Source of the DNA: an uncultured Microbacteriaceae bacterium
Lineage (GTDB): Bacteria > Actinomycetota > Actinomycetes > Actinomycetales > Microbacteriaceae
Direction of reading: 5' to 3'
Length of the DNA: 53,393 nucleotides
Assembly (NCBI GenBank): GCA_937872445.1
Contig: CALMSL010000064.1
Location: 1 to 53,393, forward strand
A model generated the notes under the pieces. It was given only the letters and a program-made list of their open reading frames with translations, was not told the origin of the DNA and searched no databases. Within the stretch, counting starts at the first letter, position 1. Each line of letters begins with the position of its first letter. This document shows, piece after piece, positions 16,981 to 24,444 of this stretch. A program made the position numbers and the translations under genes.

Positions 16981-18692
16981 GGCCGATAGCTGCCGTCCGC
17001 GTTCATCGCCGCCGGCGTGTCCATCCAGGTGGTCACACCGTAGGTTGTCGTCACGGGTGACAGGAACTTCGGCGGTGCCGTATACCGGAAGCGCGGATCG
17101 TAGTTGTAGTTCTTCGCGTAGCCGCTGTAGATGGTTCCGTCGCTGTAGCCCGTTCCGACCGGCCCGCGGAACTTCTGGGCGATGGCACCCTTGACGGTGA
17201 GAGTGCCGCGGTTCCCCGTGTACCGGAAGTTCTGCACCTGGAACGTGTGCAGTACCGAAATCATGGCGGCGTCGATTTCACGGTTGGATCCGGAAAGAAG
17301 TTTGTTGCCATAGCGATCCATCGGGTTCCACACCCACACGGCATTGTTCCCGACGAGACCGAGAACATCGGTGCTGTCGTTCTTGTACACGAGGTCGCCC
17401 GTGACGTACACGTAGTTTTCGGCTGCAACGGTCAACTGGCCGTGCATCGTCCCCTCGACGAACACGTCTCCATTTGTGCACCCGTATGCTGACGAACTGA
17501 CCGATTCATAGCGGATCGGATACCCGATCGGATTGCCGTTCGAAGCGCAGGACGGCTTGCCGCTTTCCTTATTGCCCCAGTAGTTGACGTCGGTTTTCAC
17601 CGTCGGCACGTTTTGCACGTACACCATGTTCCGGTCGAGGACGTTGATGGTCGCGCCCCCGGAGGAGCGAAGGCTCGAAATGGAGCCGCACATGGCGGGC
17701 GTGGATCCGCCGGTTGCCGAATCCCCCGTCACCTGGGTCATCTTGGTCCACGGCGACCGCACGGTCATCGTCCCGTCCCCGTTGAACTCGATGCTCGTGG
17801 GCCCGGTGTAAAGGCACCCAGGCCGCGGAACGCCGGAGGTGGTGAGGTCCGAACGCACCTCCCGCTTCATCTGGGAGTTCGTCGCCGGCATGCCGACGCT
17901 GTTCGAGTAGGAGAGATCGCCCGAGTTGAAGTGGGCTGAACCGCACCCGCCGGGAATGTCGTAGAGGCGCCCGCCACCCTGATCCAGGCTGTTGGATGTG
18001 GTGACCTTGCCGTTGAAGTTCGCTTCGCAAATGAGCAGAGTGTCGTTCGAGTGCAAGGGTCCGTTGATCACGTCGTGTGGCGCGAACTGGATTCGACCGC
18101 AACTCGAGGAGCGGCCGGCCCAATCGTATTTGACGCAGCTTGACGGCTCGCCGCTGATTTCCGGATCCTGGATCTCGTAGTCGGTGAAGTACAGGAAGTC
18201 GATGAAGCCCGTCTGGCGCAGATCCGCGATCACGCTGCGCGTGACGCCGTTCACGAGTCCGGTGGAGCGAACCCGGATGACGCCCGTGTCGAAATAGTCT
18301 TCGGTATTCACTTCGTAACGGTACTTGGCGGTCCCAGCGCTCCCGGCGACATCGGCCCACGTCCCTCCCGTGCCGATTCCGAAGGCTGGGTTCACCTGAG
18401 TGCCGGTTGGCAGGGTCACGGCGCTCGTGCCGGTGAACGTTGAGGCGGGATTGCCGTACTGAACGTAGAAGCTGTCGTTGGAGAGCCTGCTCTGGTATTC
18501 CTCAACTCCGGCGTAGGCCGCGGACAGCGCGGCATTCGCCGCCTGATCCTGGCGCGCCTTCATGGTTCCGCTGATCGACGCGGTGACCGCGACCGTGGCG
18601 AGAATCATGAGGACGGCGCCGATGGCGATGACGATGATGAGCGCAAATCCGCCCTCGGAGCGCCCGAGTCGGGCCTTCACGAGTGTCAGCAT
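16977..18692 (-). CDS. Large PilX-like minor pilin
   Basis: 571 residues. After the basic leader MLTLVKARLGRSEGG comes FALIIVIAIGAVLMILATVA, the class III-like helix seen in PilX-type proteins. Position +5 after the predicted Gly-Gly/Phe cut is Ile rather than the Glu usual in major pilins. The large outer part has many spaced cysteines (SSCVKYD, SSCGRIQ, LICEANF, GGCGSAH, RPGCLYT, AMCGSIS, SCASNGN, YGCTNGD), which suggests disulfides outside the cell. A C-terminal segment resembles repeated beta structure. It is probably a pilus-tip or priming-complex component. It lies with the other minor pilins. Confidence 0.75.
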   Translation of the reverse strand: MLTLVKARLGRSEGGFALIIVIAIGAVLMILATVAVTASISGTMKARQDQAANAALSAAYAGVEEYQSRLSNDSFYVQYGNPASTFTGTSAVTLPTGTQVNPAFGIGTGGTWADVAGSAGTAKYRYEVNTEDYFDTGVIRVRSTGLVNGVTRSVIADLRQTGFIDFLYFTDYEIQDPEISGEPSSCVKYDWAGRSSSCGRIQFAPHDVINGPLHSNDTLLICEANFNGKVTTSNSLDQGGGRLYDIPGGCGSAHFNSGDLSYSNSVGMPATNSQMKREVRSDLTTSGVPRPGCLYTGPTSIEFNGDGTMTVRSPWTKMTQVTGDSATGGSTPAMCGSISSLRSSGGATINVLDRNMVYVQNVPTVKTDVNYWGNKESGKPSCASNGNPIGYPIRYESVSSSAYGCTNGDVFVEGTMHGQLTVAAENYVYVTGDLVYKNDSTDVLGLVGNNAVWVWNPMDRYGNKLLSGSNREIDAAMISVLHTFQVQNFRYTGNRGTLTVKGAIAQKFRGPVGTGYSDGTIYSGYAKNYNYDPRFRYTAPPKFLSPVTTTYGVTTWMDTPAAMNADGSYRP

Positions 18693-18694
18693 GG

Positions 18695-19390
18695 TTACTG
18701 TCCCGTCCTGTTGATTCCCAGATTCGGCAGGCCGATCACGCTTTGAAATGCCACCGGATTTCCGGTGGACGCATCATCGGATTTGAGTTTGAAGTAGACC
18801 TGCACGGCGGCGACTGTGGGCAGCTGCGCTGCGGTGAGCCCTGAGCTTGGCATCGTGAGCGGCGCATTGTTGGAGTCGAGGTAGGTGAAGAGTTCCGGTT
18901 CTGACCCGGTGGGCGGAACGAGCGCACCGGTCAGGATGCGGGTTGAGGCGGCGGTCGACTGGAACGCCCAGAATCCGCTCGACACCGCGTAGGAGTCATA
19001 CCGAACCTCGATGAGACGCCCCTGACCATCGATGGTGAACGCGAGCTTGGTGGGCTTCGGGTTTGCCGCGTTCACGTCGATGTAACTGATCACGGTGAGC
19101 AAATTGTTTTTCGCGGTGACGAACGCCGGGTCGTCCACCGCCTGGCCGGAGACCGGGTTGCTCGCGGCAAACCGCAGCGCCTTGGACAGCTCGTTGAGAC
19201 CGAGGGATGCCGCCTTCGTGCTTGTGTTGATCGACGTTCCGGTCGCCACGACGCGCGAGGTGCTCATGAACATCCCGGTGATGAGGGTCAGAACAATCGC
19301 GAGAATTGCCAGGGTCACCATGATTTCGACGATGCCGAGCCCGGCCTGATCCTCTCGCAGGCGGCGAACGTTCGCGAGGCGTGCGTTCAC
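18695..19390 (-). CDS. PilW-like minor pilin
   Basis: 231 residues. The N-terminus REDQAGLGIVEIMVTLAILA is a type III prepilin signal: cleavage after Gly, Glu at +5, then a long hydrophobic helix IVLTLITGMFMST. The body is a mostly beta domain that I cannot assign further. It uses a GTG start overlapping the preceding gene's stop (GTGA). Position between the PilV-like and PilX-like genes matches the minor-pilin order found in other type IV pilus operons. Confidence 0.8.
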   Translation of the reverse strand: MNARLANVRRLREDQAGLGIVEIMVTLAILAIVLTLITGMFMSTSRVVATGTSINTSTKAASLGLNELSKALRFAASNPVSGQAVDDPAFVTAKNNLLTVISYIDVNAANPKPTKLAFTIDGQGRLIEVRYDSYAVSSGFWAFQSTAASTRILTGALVPPTGSEPELFTYLDSNNAPLTMPSSGLTAAQLPTVAAVQVYFKLKSDDASTGNPVAFQSVIGLPNLGINRTGQ

Positions 19391-20766
19391 GGCTTGACCT
19401 GACGAGGATCCAGGGTCAGGATGTCTCCCGAGGACGTCTCCTGTGCTGCGGTCTTTGGCGAGAGTTTGGAGATCGACAGTTGATTGTATGGAGTCGATGA
19501 GCTCCAGGAGGCGTACAGCTTCCAGGACCCGAATGGCAACGCGATCTTGACATCTTCACCCGCGCCGCGCAGCCCGAAGGAGTACTGCTTCACAACGTCG
19601 CAGCCGGGATCGGCCGTTCCGCTCGGCCCGGAGCTTTGCGACACCGCGAGCAGGTATCGCGGCCATCCGGGCATTTCCACCTCCACGACGCCCATCGGGA
19701 CGGCCGCAGGGTCCGCGGTGCCGCCGGGTACTGCCGCAACCGCCGCCGGTCGCACACCGGCGAGGTAGTCGACCCCGTCCGTCGTGCCGGCCGGCCACTC
19801 TGCCGGGTCCACCGACTTGCAGAAGTTCGCTGGCGTTGCCGGGTCGTTGTAGACGCCGGCAAGGACCTGGTAGCCGGCGGGGAACGGGAACATCGTGACG
19901 GAACTGGGAGCGTTCGGTTTGACGCTCGTCCCGTACGTGCTGACGAAACTGGCGTCGAGGTTGCTGGGAACGATGCTCGAATCGCTGTAGTTGGTTGCGT
20001 AGTGGACCGGGAAGGTCGCACCAAGGTCGATGGTCATCATCGCGGAACTTGCGGAGCTCTTCGCGACGCTCACGAGAACGGAAGGCGTGGGGTTCTGCGT
20101 CACGTCCACGTAACCGGACTTGGTGACGGTCACGTTGTAGTTGCCCGGATTGACCATGAGCGCGTACGTGCAGCCGAGGGAGTCGGTCGCGGCGGGCTGG
20201 GATGCAAGCGAAGTCGCACCATTTGCCGGCGTAGCCGGTGTAACCGTGACGGTTGCCCCGGCAACCGGTCCGCCGGAAGAATCCGAGACGGTGATGAGAA
20301 CGGTACCGAGATCAGGATTGTTGATTCGAACGCCGGGGTCGATGACCGTGTCTGCGTGAACCGTCGGAGTACTTGAGGTCATTCCCGTCCAGGCCACGGT
20401 AACATTGACGCGCTTGTAGCGGAGGATTCCGCCTCCCGCGCCGCAGCGCTGATCCACGTTCGGGTCGGAGACCCAGCGTGCGGTTCGCTGGATCGTGTAA
20501 GTGATGCCGTTGATGGTTTCGGTCGTGGTCTTGTCGACGAGATTGAACAGGTTGTCGATCGACCGCGTGAGGTCGATCTCCTGAGAAGCCAGGTTCGCCG
20601 CCTGCTGGCGGGCGGTGGAGTCCTGGGTGAGGTTGAGGGCCGCGATCATCGTGTAGCCGATGCCGGTAGCGATGAGCGCAAACACCAGCATGGCGACGAT
20701 GACCTCGATGAGGCTGAGTCCGGCTTCCGCCGACTGCTTCGCAAGCCTTCTGCGTAGAGCGTTCAC
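19387..20766 (-). CDS. PilV-like minor pilin with carboxypeptidase-regulatory-like domain
   Basis: 459 residues. The prepilin signal is SAEAGLSLIEVIVAMLVFAL (cleavage after Gly, Glu at +5). The middle holds a beta-sandwich domain, roughly residues 150-240. Visible in it are VLITVSDSSGGPVAGATVTV, YALMVNPGNYNVTVTKSGYV and VSVAKSSASSAMMTIDLGA. This pattern of G-A-T-V-T-V with a P-G-x-Y turn is typical of carboxypeptidase-regulatory-like folds. Such domains often sit in surface adhesins, so this pilin may present a binding domain on the pilus. The start is GTG with GGGGGAA upstream. It is followed by the PilW-like gene with a four-base overlap. Confidence 0.8.
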   Translation of the reverse strand: MNALRRRLAKQSAEAGLSLIEVIVAMLVFALIATGIGYTMIAALNLTQDSTARQQAANLASQEIDLTRSIDNLFNLVDKTTTETINGITYTIQRTARWVSDPNVDQRCGAGGGILRYKRVNVTVAWTGMTSSTPTVHADTVIDPGVRINNPDLGTVLITVSDSSGGPVAGATVTVTPATPANGATSLASQPAATDSLGCTYALMVNPGNYNVTVTKSGYVDVTQNPTPSVLVSVAKSSASSAMMTIDLGATFPVHYATNYSDSSIVPSNLDASFVSTYGTSVKPNAPSSVTMFPFPAGYQVLAGVYNDPATPANFCKSVDPAEWPAGTTDGVDYLAGVRPAAVAAVPGGTADPAAVPMGVVEVEMPGWPRYLLAVSQSSGPSGTADPGCDVVKQYSFGLRGAGEDVKIALPFGSWKLYASWSSSTPYNQLSISKLSPKTAAQETSSGDILTLDPRQVKP

Positions 20767-20892
20767 GCTTCCCCCTGGGTGTTGATTGTCGAACAGTGGA
20801 ACTACGACACCTTCGGGTGGCCGGTATCGGAGTTAACTGCTGCTGATGGGGTGCCACACCGGGTGGCACCCCATCAGGCCGTTAGTGCAGCC

Positions 20893-21324
20893 TTACGGGC
20901 AGACGCCCGTCTGAACGCCCTGGCTGTCAGTCACGTGCAGCTTGGTGCCGGTCTTCGACACCGCGTCAATGCAGAATGCTGCACCCGGCGTGGCCGGAGC
21001 GGTCCCCTTGAACACCAAACCGGCGGTCGTGACGCCATCGCCGAGAGTGAAGCCGTACGCTCCAAGAGCAGTGGTGCTCAAGGTCGGCGCGGTCGTCGGG
21101 TTGTCCGTGAACCATGCGACAACCGCGATCTTCGCGTTCGCCAGGTCGGACTTCACACTGCTGTCCGTTGCGCTGTTCTGAACGTTGATGTAGATCGGGA
21201 TCGCGATGGCCGCGAGGATTCCGATGATGATAACGACGACCAGAAGCTCGATGAGGGTGAAGCCCTCTTCGCGCTTGAGGCCTTTGCGCCGGTCATTCAG
21301 CGCCTTATTCATGCGAAGCAACAT
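20893..21324 (-). CDS. pilA: Major type IV pilin
   Basis: 143 residues. After the leader MLLRMNKALNDRRKGLKREE the mature sequence starts at the Gly/Phe junction with FTLIELLVVVIIIGILAAIA, a textbook pilin helix with Glu at +5. The globular part is short (about 100 residues). It has one cysteine near AAFCIDAVSKTG and one near the end (QTGVCP), which likely form the D-region disulfide. The ATG at 21322-21324 has AGGA eight bases upstream; earlier in-frame starts lack a site. It lies alone between gaps of 126 and 172 bases, so it may be expressed separately from its neighbours. Confidence 0.93.
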   Translation of the reverse strand: MLLRMNKALNDRRKGLKREEGFTLIELLVVVIIIGILAAIAIPIYINVQNSATDSSVKSDLANAKIAVVAWFTDNPTTAPTLSTTALGAYGFTLGDGVTTAGLVFKGTAPATPGAAFCIDAVSKTGTKLHVTDSQGVQTGVCP

Positions 21325-21496
21325 TTTACTTTTCCTGTCTTGTAGTAAGGAACATGGACAGGGCCCCCAATTGACCCCCCTCAAACATGCTGGCCCCGGT
21401 TCCCGCCGTATGTAATCCCGCAAAGGGGGCACATCCGGCATTTCCACGCCCCCAGTGGTGGGGGCAACGGAGCCCGATATTCAGTTGTGGATGGAA
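21325..21496 (-). promoter_or_regulatory. Structured pilC-pilA intergenic leader
   Basis: On the minus strand, two hairpins follow pilC. The first (21448-21465) is GCCCCC pairing with GGGGGC. The second (21405-21439) is a nine-position stem, GCCGGATGT with ACATACGGC and one mismatch, that encloses a smaller CCC/GGG hairpin. A G-rich run (GGGGGG near 21370-21380) follows before the pilA ribosome-binding site. There is no U-tract, so this is not a simple terminator. It could be a 5' leader or mRNA-processing element that lets pilin be made in excess. I do not recognise a known riboswitch. Confidence 0.5.
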
Positions 21497-22729
21497 CTAC
21501 TTGTTCAGCAGCGTGAAGATGTTGAAGATCGGCAGGTACAGCGCCACGATCATTCCACCCACGACAACGCCGAGGAACGCGATCATGAGCGGCTCGATGC
21601 TCGCCGTGAGCGACTCCGTGGCGGACTGCACCTCTTCGTCGTAGAAGTCGGCGATCTTCGCGAGCATCTGCTCGAGCGCACCGGCGTCCTCCCCGACCGC
21701 GACCATCTGGGTGACCATGGCGGGAAAGACCTTCTCGTGAGAGAGCGGTTCCGCGACCGTGCGGCCCTGACGTACGGACTCGGCGACCTTGCGCAGCGCC
21801 TCCTCCATCACCCAGTTGCCGGAGGTCTCGCCCACGATTGTGAGCACCTGGAGGATCGGAACGCCGGCCGCCATCATCGCCGAGAAGTTTCGGCTGAACC
21901 GGGCGATCGCGATCTTCCGGAACAGGTTTCCGAACACCGGCAACTTGAGCTTGAGCGGATCGACAACTTTCCGCACGCGCTCCGTGTTTTTGTTCCTGCC
22001 CCACCAGACCGAGAACACGATCGATGCGACGAGGAGGATCGGAATGAACCACCACATCTGGGCGGAGAGCCACACCAGCATCTGGGTTGGCAGTGGGAGT
22101 GAGGCGCCGAACCCCGCAAACATCTTTTGGAAGATTGGCACGATGAACACGAGCATCGCGATGACGGAAATGATCGCCATGATGAACACGATCACCGGAT
22201 ACGTCATGGCCGACTTGATCGTGCCGCGCAGCTTGACTTCCGCCTCGAAGTTCTTCGCCACGGACAGAAGCGCGTTGTCGAGGAACCCGCCGGTCTCACC
22301 GGCCCGGATGAGGCTGATCATGATGGGAGGGAAGACGCGGTCGTGCCGCGCCGCAGCATCCGACAGCGACGAGCCGGACTCAACCTCTCGGGTGATCGAG
22401 ACGAGGATCTTCTTCAGTTCCTTGCTCTCGGTCTGCTCGGTGATGATGTTGAGCGTTCGCAAAAGCGACAGACCGGACGTGATCATGGTCGCCATCTGGC
22501 GGCTCATGACCGCGAGGTCCTTGAGCTTGACCTTGCTTCCGAACGAACCCAGATTGATTTCCATCTGGAGCCCGGTGCCGCCCGACGCCTCCTGGATGGA
22601 CAGCGGGGAGATGCCCATGGTCCGCAGGCGGTTCGCGACCGCCCCCTCCGTCATGGCATCGATGCGGCCCTTGACGAGCTTGCCCTCGGTGTCGCGCCCC
22701 TTGTACGCGTACGTTGCTGCAGTCGCCAT
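21497..22729 (-). CDS. pilC: Type IV pilus platform protein PilC
   Basis: PilC is the inner-membrane platform that couples the motor ATPases to pilin addition. The 410-residue product has an N-terminal ATYAYKGRDTEGKLVKGRID, followed by two type II secretion F domains. The first runs about residues 70-195 (VMSRQMATMITSGLSLLRTL). The second runs about 275-400 (ARFSRNFSAMMAAGVPILQV). Three hydrophobic segments are visible, including VIVFIMAIISVIAMLVFIVP. It begins one base after pilT ends. Confidence 0.95.
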   Translation of the reverse strand: MATAATYAYKGRDTEGKLVKGRIDAMTEGAVANRLRTMGISPLSIQEASGGTGLQMEINLGSFGSKVKLKDLAVMSRQMATMITSGLSLLRTLNIITEQTESKELKKILVSITREVESGSSLSDAAARHDRVFPPIMISLIRAGETGGFLDNALLSVAKNFEAEVKLRGTIKSAMTYPVIVFIMAIISVIAMLVFIVPIFQKMFAGFGASLPLPTQMLVWLSAQMWWFIPILLVASIVFSVWWGRNKNTERVRKVVDPLKLKLPVFGNLFRKIAIARFSRNFSAMMAAGVPILQVLTIVGETSGNWVMEEALRKVAESVRQGRTVAEPLSHEKVFPAMVTQMVAVGEDAGALEQMLAKIADFYDEEVQSATESLTASIEPLMIAFLGVVVGGMIVALYLPIFNIFTLLNK

Positions 22730-22730
22730 G

Positions 22731-24410
22731 TCAGTGCGCCTTTCGAGTGAAGCCGTCGCCGAAGTCTGCGGCGGCAGCGGCCATTTGCGACGCCACCTCG
22801 CCGCCGCCCGGATCCGCGCGGTGAATCAGCCGCTTGAGGCCCTCGAGGTCGTGGGCCTTTTCGATTGCGGCGGCGTGGGTGATCTTTCCTTTGTCGACGA
22901 GCTCGGCAAGGTGCTGGTCCATCGTGAACATGCCCATTTCGCGCCCGGCCTGAAGTGCCGTGGGAATCTGGTAGGTCTTCCCCTCGCGGATGAGGTTCGA
23001 GATGGCGGGAGTCATGAGCATGACCTCCGTCGCCACGACACGGCCCTTCCCGCTGGCGACCTTGATGAGGGTCTGGCAGACCACGCCCTGCAGGGTTGCG
23101 GCGAGCTGCGCACGCACCTGGTCCTGCTGGTGCGGCGGGAACACGTCGATAACCCGGTCCACCGTCTGCGCGGCATCCTGGGTGTGCAGCGTTGCGAACA
23201 CCAGGTGACCGGTTTCGGCTGCAGTCAATGCGACGGAGATGGTTTCGAGGTCGCGGAGCTCGCCGATGAGGATCACATCCGGGTCCTGCCGAAGCACATG
23301 CTTGAGCGCCTGGCTGAAGCTGTGCGTGTCACTGCCCACCTCGCGCTGGTTGATGAGCGAGCGCTTGTTGCCGTGCATGAACTCGATCGGGTCCTCGACC
23401 GTGACGATGTGGTCCGTGCGCGTGCGGTTCACGAGGTCGATGAGCGCCGCCAGAGTGGTCGATTTTCCCGAACCGGTTGGACCGGTCACGAGCACGAGAC
23501 CGCGGGCCAGGGTTGCGAAGCGGGCAACCGTGTCCGGAACCCCCAGCTGCTCGAGCGGCTTGATCTCGGTGGGGATGAGACGGAAAGCGCCACCGATCGC
23601 GTCGCGCTGCTGGTAGAAGTTCACGCGGAATCGGGCATTCTCGGAAACCGCAAACGCGAAGTCGAGTTCCAGTTCCTTCTCGAACGTCTCCTTCTGCGAC
23701 TTCGTGAGAAGACTCTGGAGCGCCTTGGTCACACGGTCGCGACCCCACACCTCCGCACCGTCGACGGGCTGGAGGGCGCCGTCGATGCGCAACATCGGCG
23801 GCGCGTTCGAGGTGACGTGCAGGTCGGACGCGGTGAGCCGGACAACTTCCTGCAGTGCGGAGATGAGGTCCGCGTCGGCGTTCGGATGCGGCGAGAAACC
23901 GGTCTCCACCCGACCGAGAGGATCAATGTCCTCCAGCAGGGTTTCCAGGCTGGGCGGCGCCATCAGCGGTATCGCCGGACTCGCGTCGGCGGTGCCGCCC
24001 GCCGGCGGGGTGGGCGCGGGCGCTGACTGCGCCACGGGAGCAGGAGCGGACACAGCGGGGGCGGCCTGCGGCGGCGCCATCGAGGGCGGCGGAGCTGAAA
24101 CTGGCGGGGCGACGACCGGCGGTGCCATGGAGGGCAATGGCGCCGCAACGGGCGGCGCTGCGACCGGCGGTGCCATCGGCGGCAACGGTGCCGCGGGTGG
24201 CGGCGCAGCTGGCGCCTGCTGCTGAGCGGGCGGGATGACCACCTGCGGACTCGGCGCGGCGGGCATTGTTGGCGGAGGCGCGGTCTGATACGCCGTCGGC
24301 GTGGCCGGTGGCGTGACGGCCGAGGCAGGGCTCGGCCCGCCGGCAGCCGGACCCGGCCGAAGGCTCTCCTCCGCCGTCATGACCGGAATTTCATGTACTT
24401 GCTTGTTCAT
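22731..24410 (-). CDS. pilT: Pilus retraction ATPase PilT with Pro/Ala-rich N-terminal extension
   Basis: PilT hexamers power pilus retraction. The C-terminal part, from about residue 165, is a normal PilT: Walker A TGPTGSGKSTTLAALIDLV, the Asp box VEDPIEFMHGNKRSLINQRE, Walker B DVILIGELRDLETI and the His box FATLHTQDAAQTVDRVIDVF. The PilT-specific AISNLIREGKTYQIP also appears. The protein is 559 residues against about 350 usually. The first 160-plus residues are Pro/Ala-rich repeats such as APPVAAPLPSMAPPVVAPP, likely disordered. The DNA of this part is correspondingly repetitive near 24000-24300. The start ATG has GGGGGAACC upstream. It could serve as a tether or partner-binding arm; no domain is recognised in it. 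Confidence 0.93.
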   Translation of the reverse strand: MNKQVHEIPVMTAEESLRPGPAAGGPSPASAVTPPATPTAYQTAPPPTMPAAPSPQVVIPPAQQQAPAAPPPAAPLPPMAPPVAAPPVAAPLPSMAPPVVAPPVSAPPPSMAPPQAAPAVSAPAPVAQSAPAPTPPAGGTADASPAIPLMAPPSLETLLEDIDPLGRVETGFSPHPNADADLISALQEVVRLTASDLHVTSNAPPMLRIDGALQPVDGAEVWGRDRVTKALQSLLTKSQKETFEKELELDFAFAVSENARFRVNFYQQRDAIGGAFRLIPTEIKPLEQLGVPDTVARFATLARGLVLVTGPTGSGKSTTLAALIDLVNRTRTDHIVTVEDPIEFMHGNKRSLINQREVGSDTHSFSQALKHVLRQDPDVILIGELRDLETISVALTAAETGHLVFATLHTQDAAQTVDRVIDVFPPHQQDQVRAQLAATLQGVVCQTLIKVASGKGRVVATEVMLMTPAISNLIREGKTYQIPTALQAGREMGMFTMDQHLAELVDKGKITHAAAIEKAHDLEGLKRLIHRADPGGGEVASQMAAAAADFGDGFTRKAH

Positions 24411-24444
24411 CAGGTTCCCCCTCAGGACCTTGTGGACCGAAAAA

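Noticed and set aside
21390-21470. Cyclic di-GMP riboswitch before pilA
   Set aside because: The paired stems are real, but the conserved GEMM core bases I would expect are not found in the right arrangement.
21381-22073. A minus-strand frame ending in a CxxCxxC-like segment over pilC and the pilA leader
   Set aside because: Most of it is a shifted frame of pilC, and the cysteine-bearing end lies in the structured leader. The pattern is short and has no independent start.
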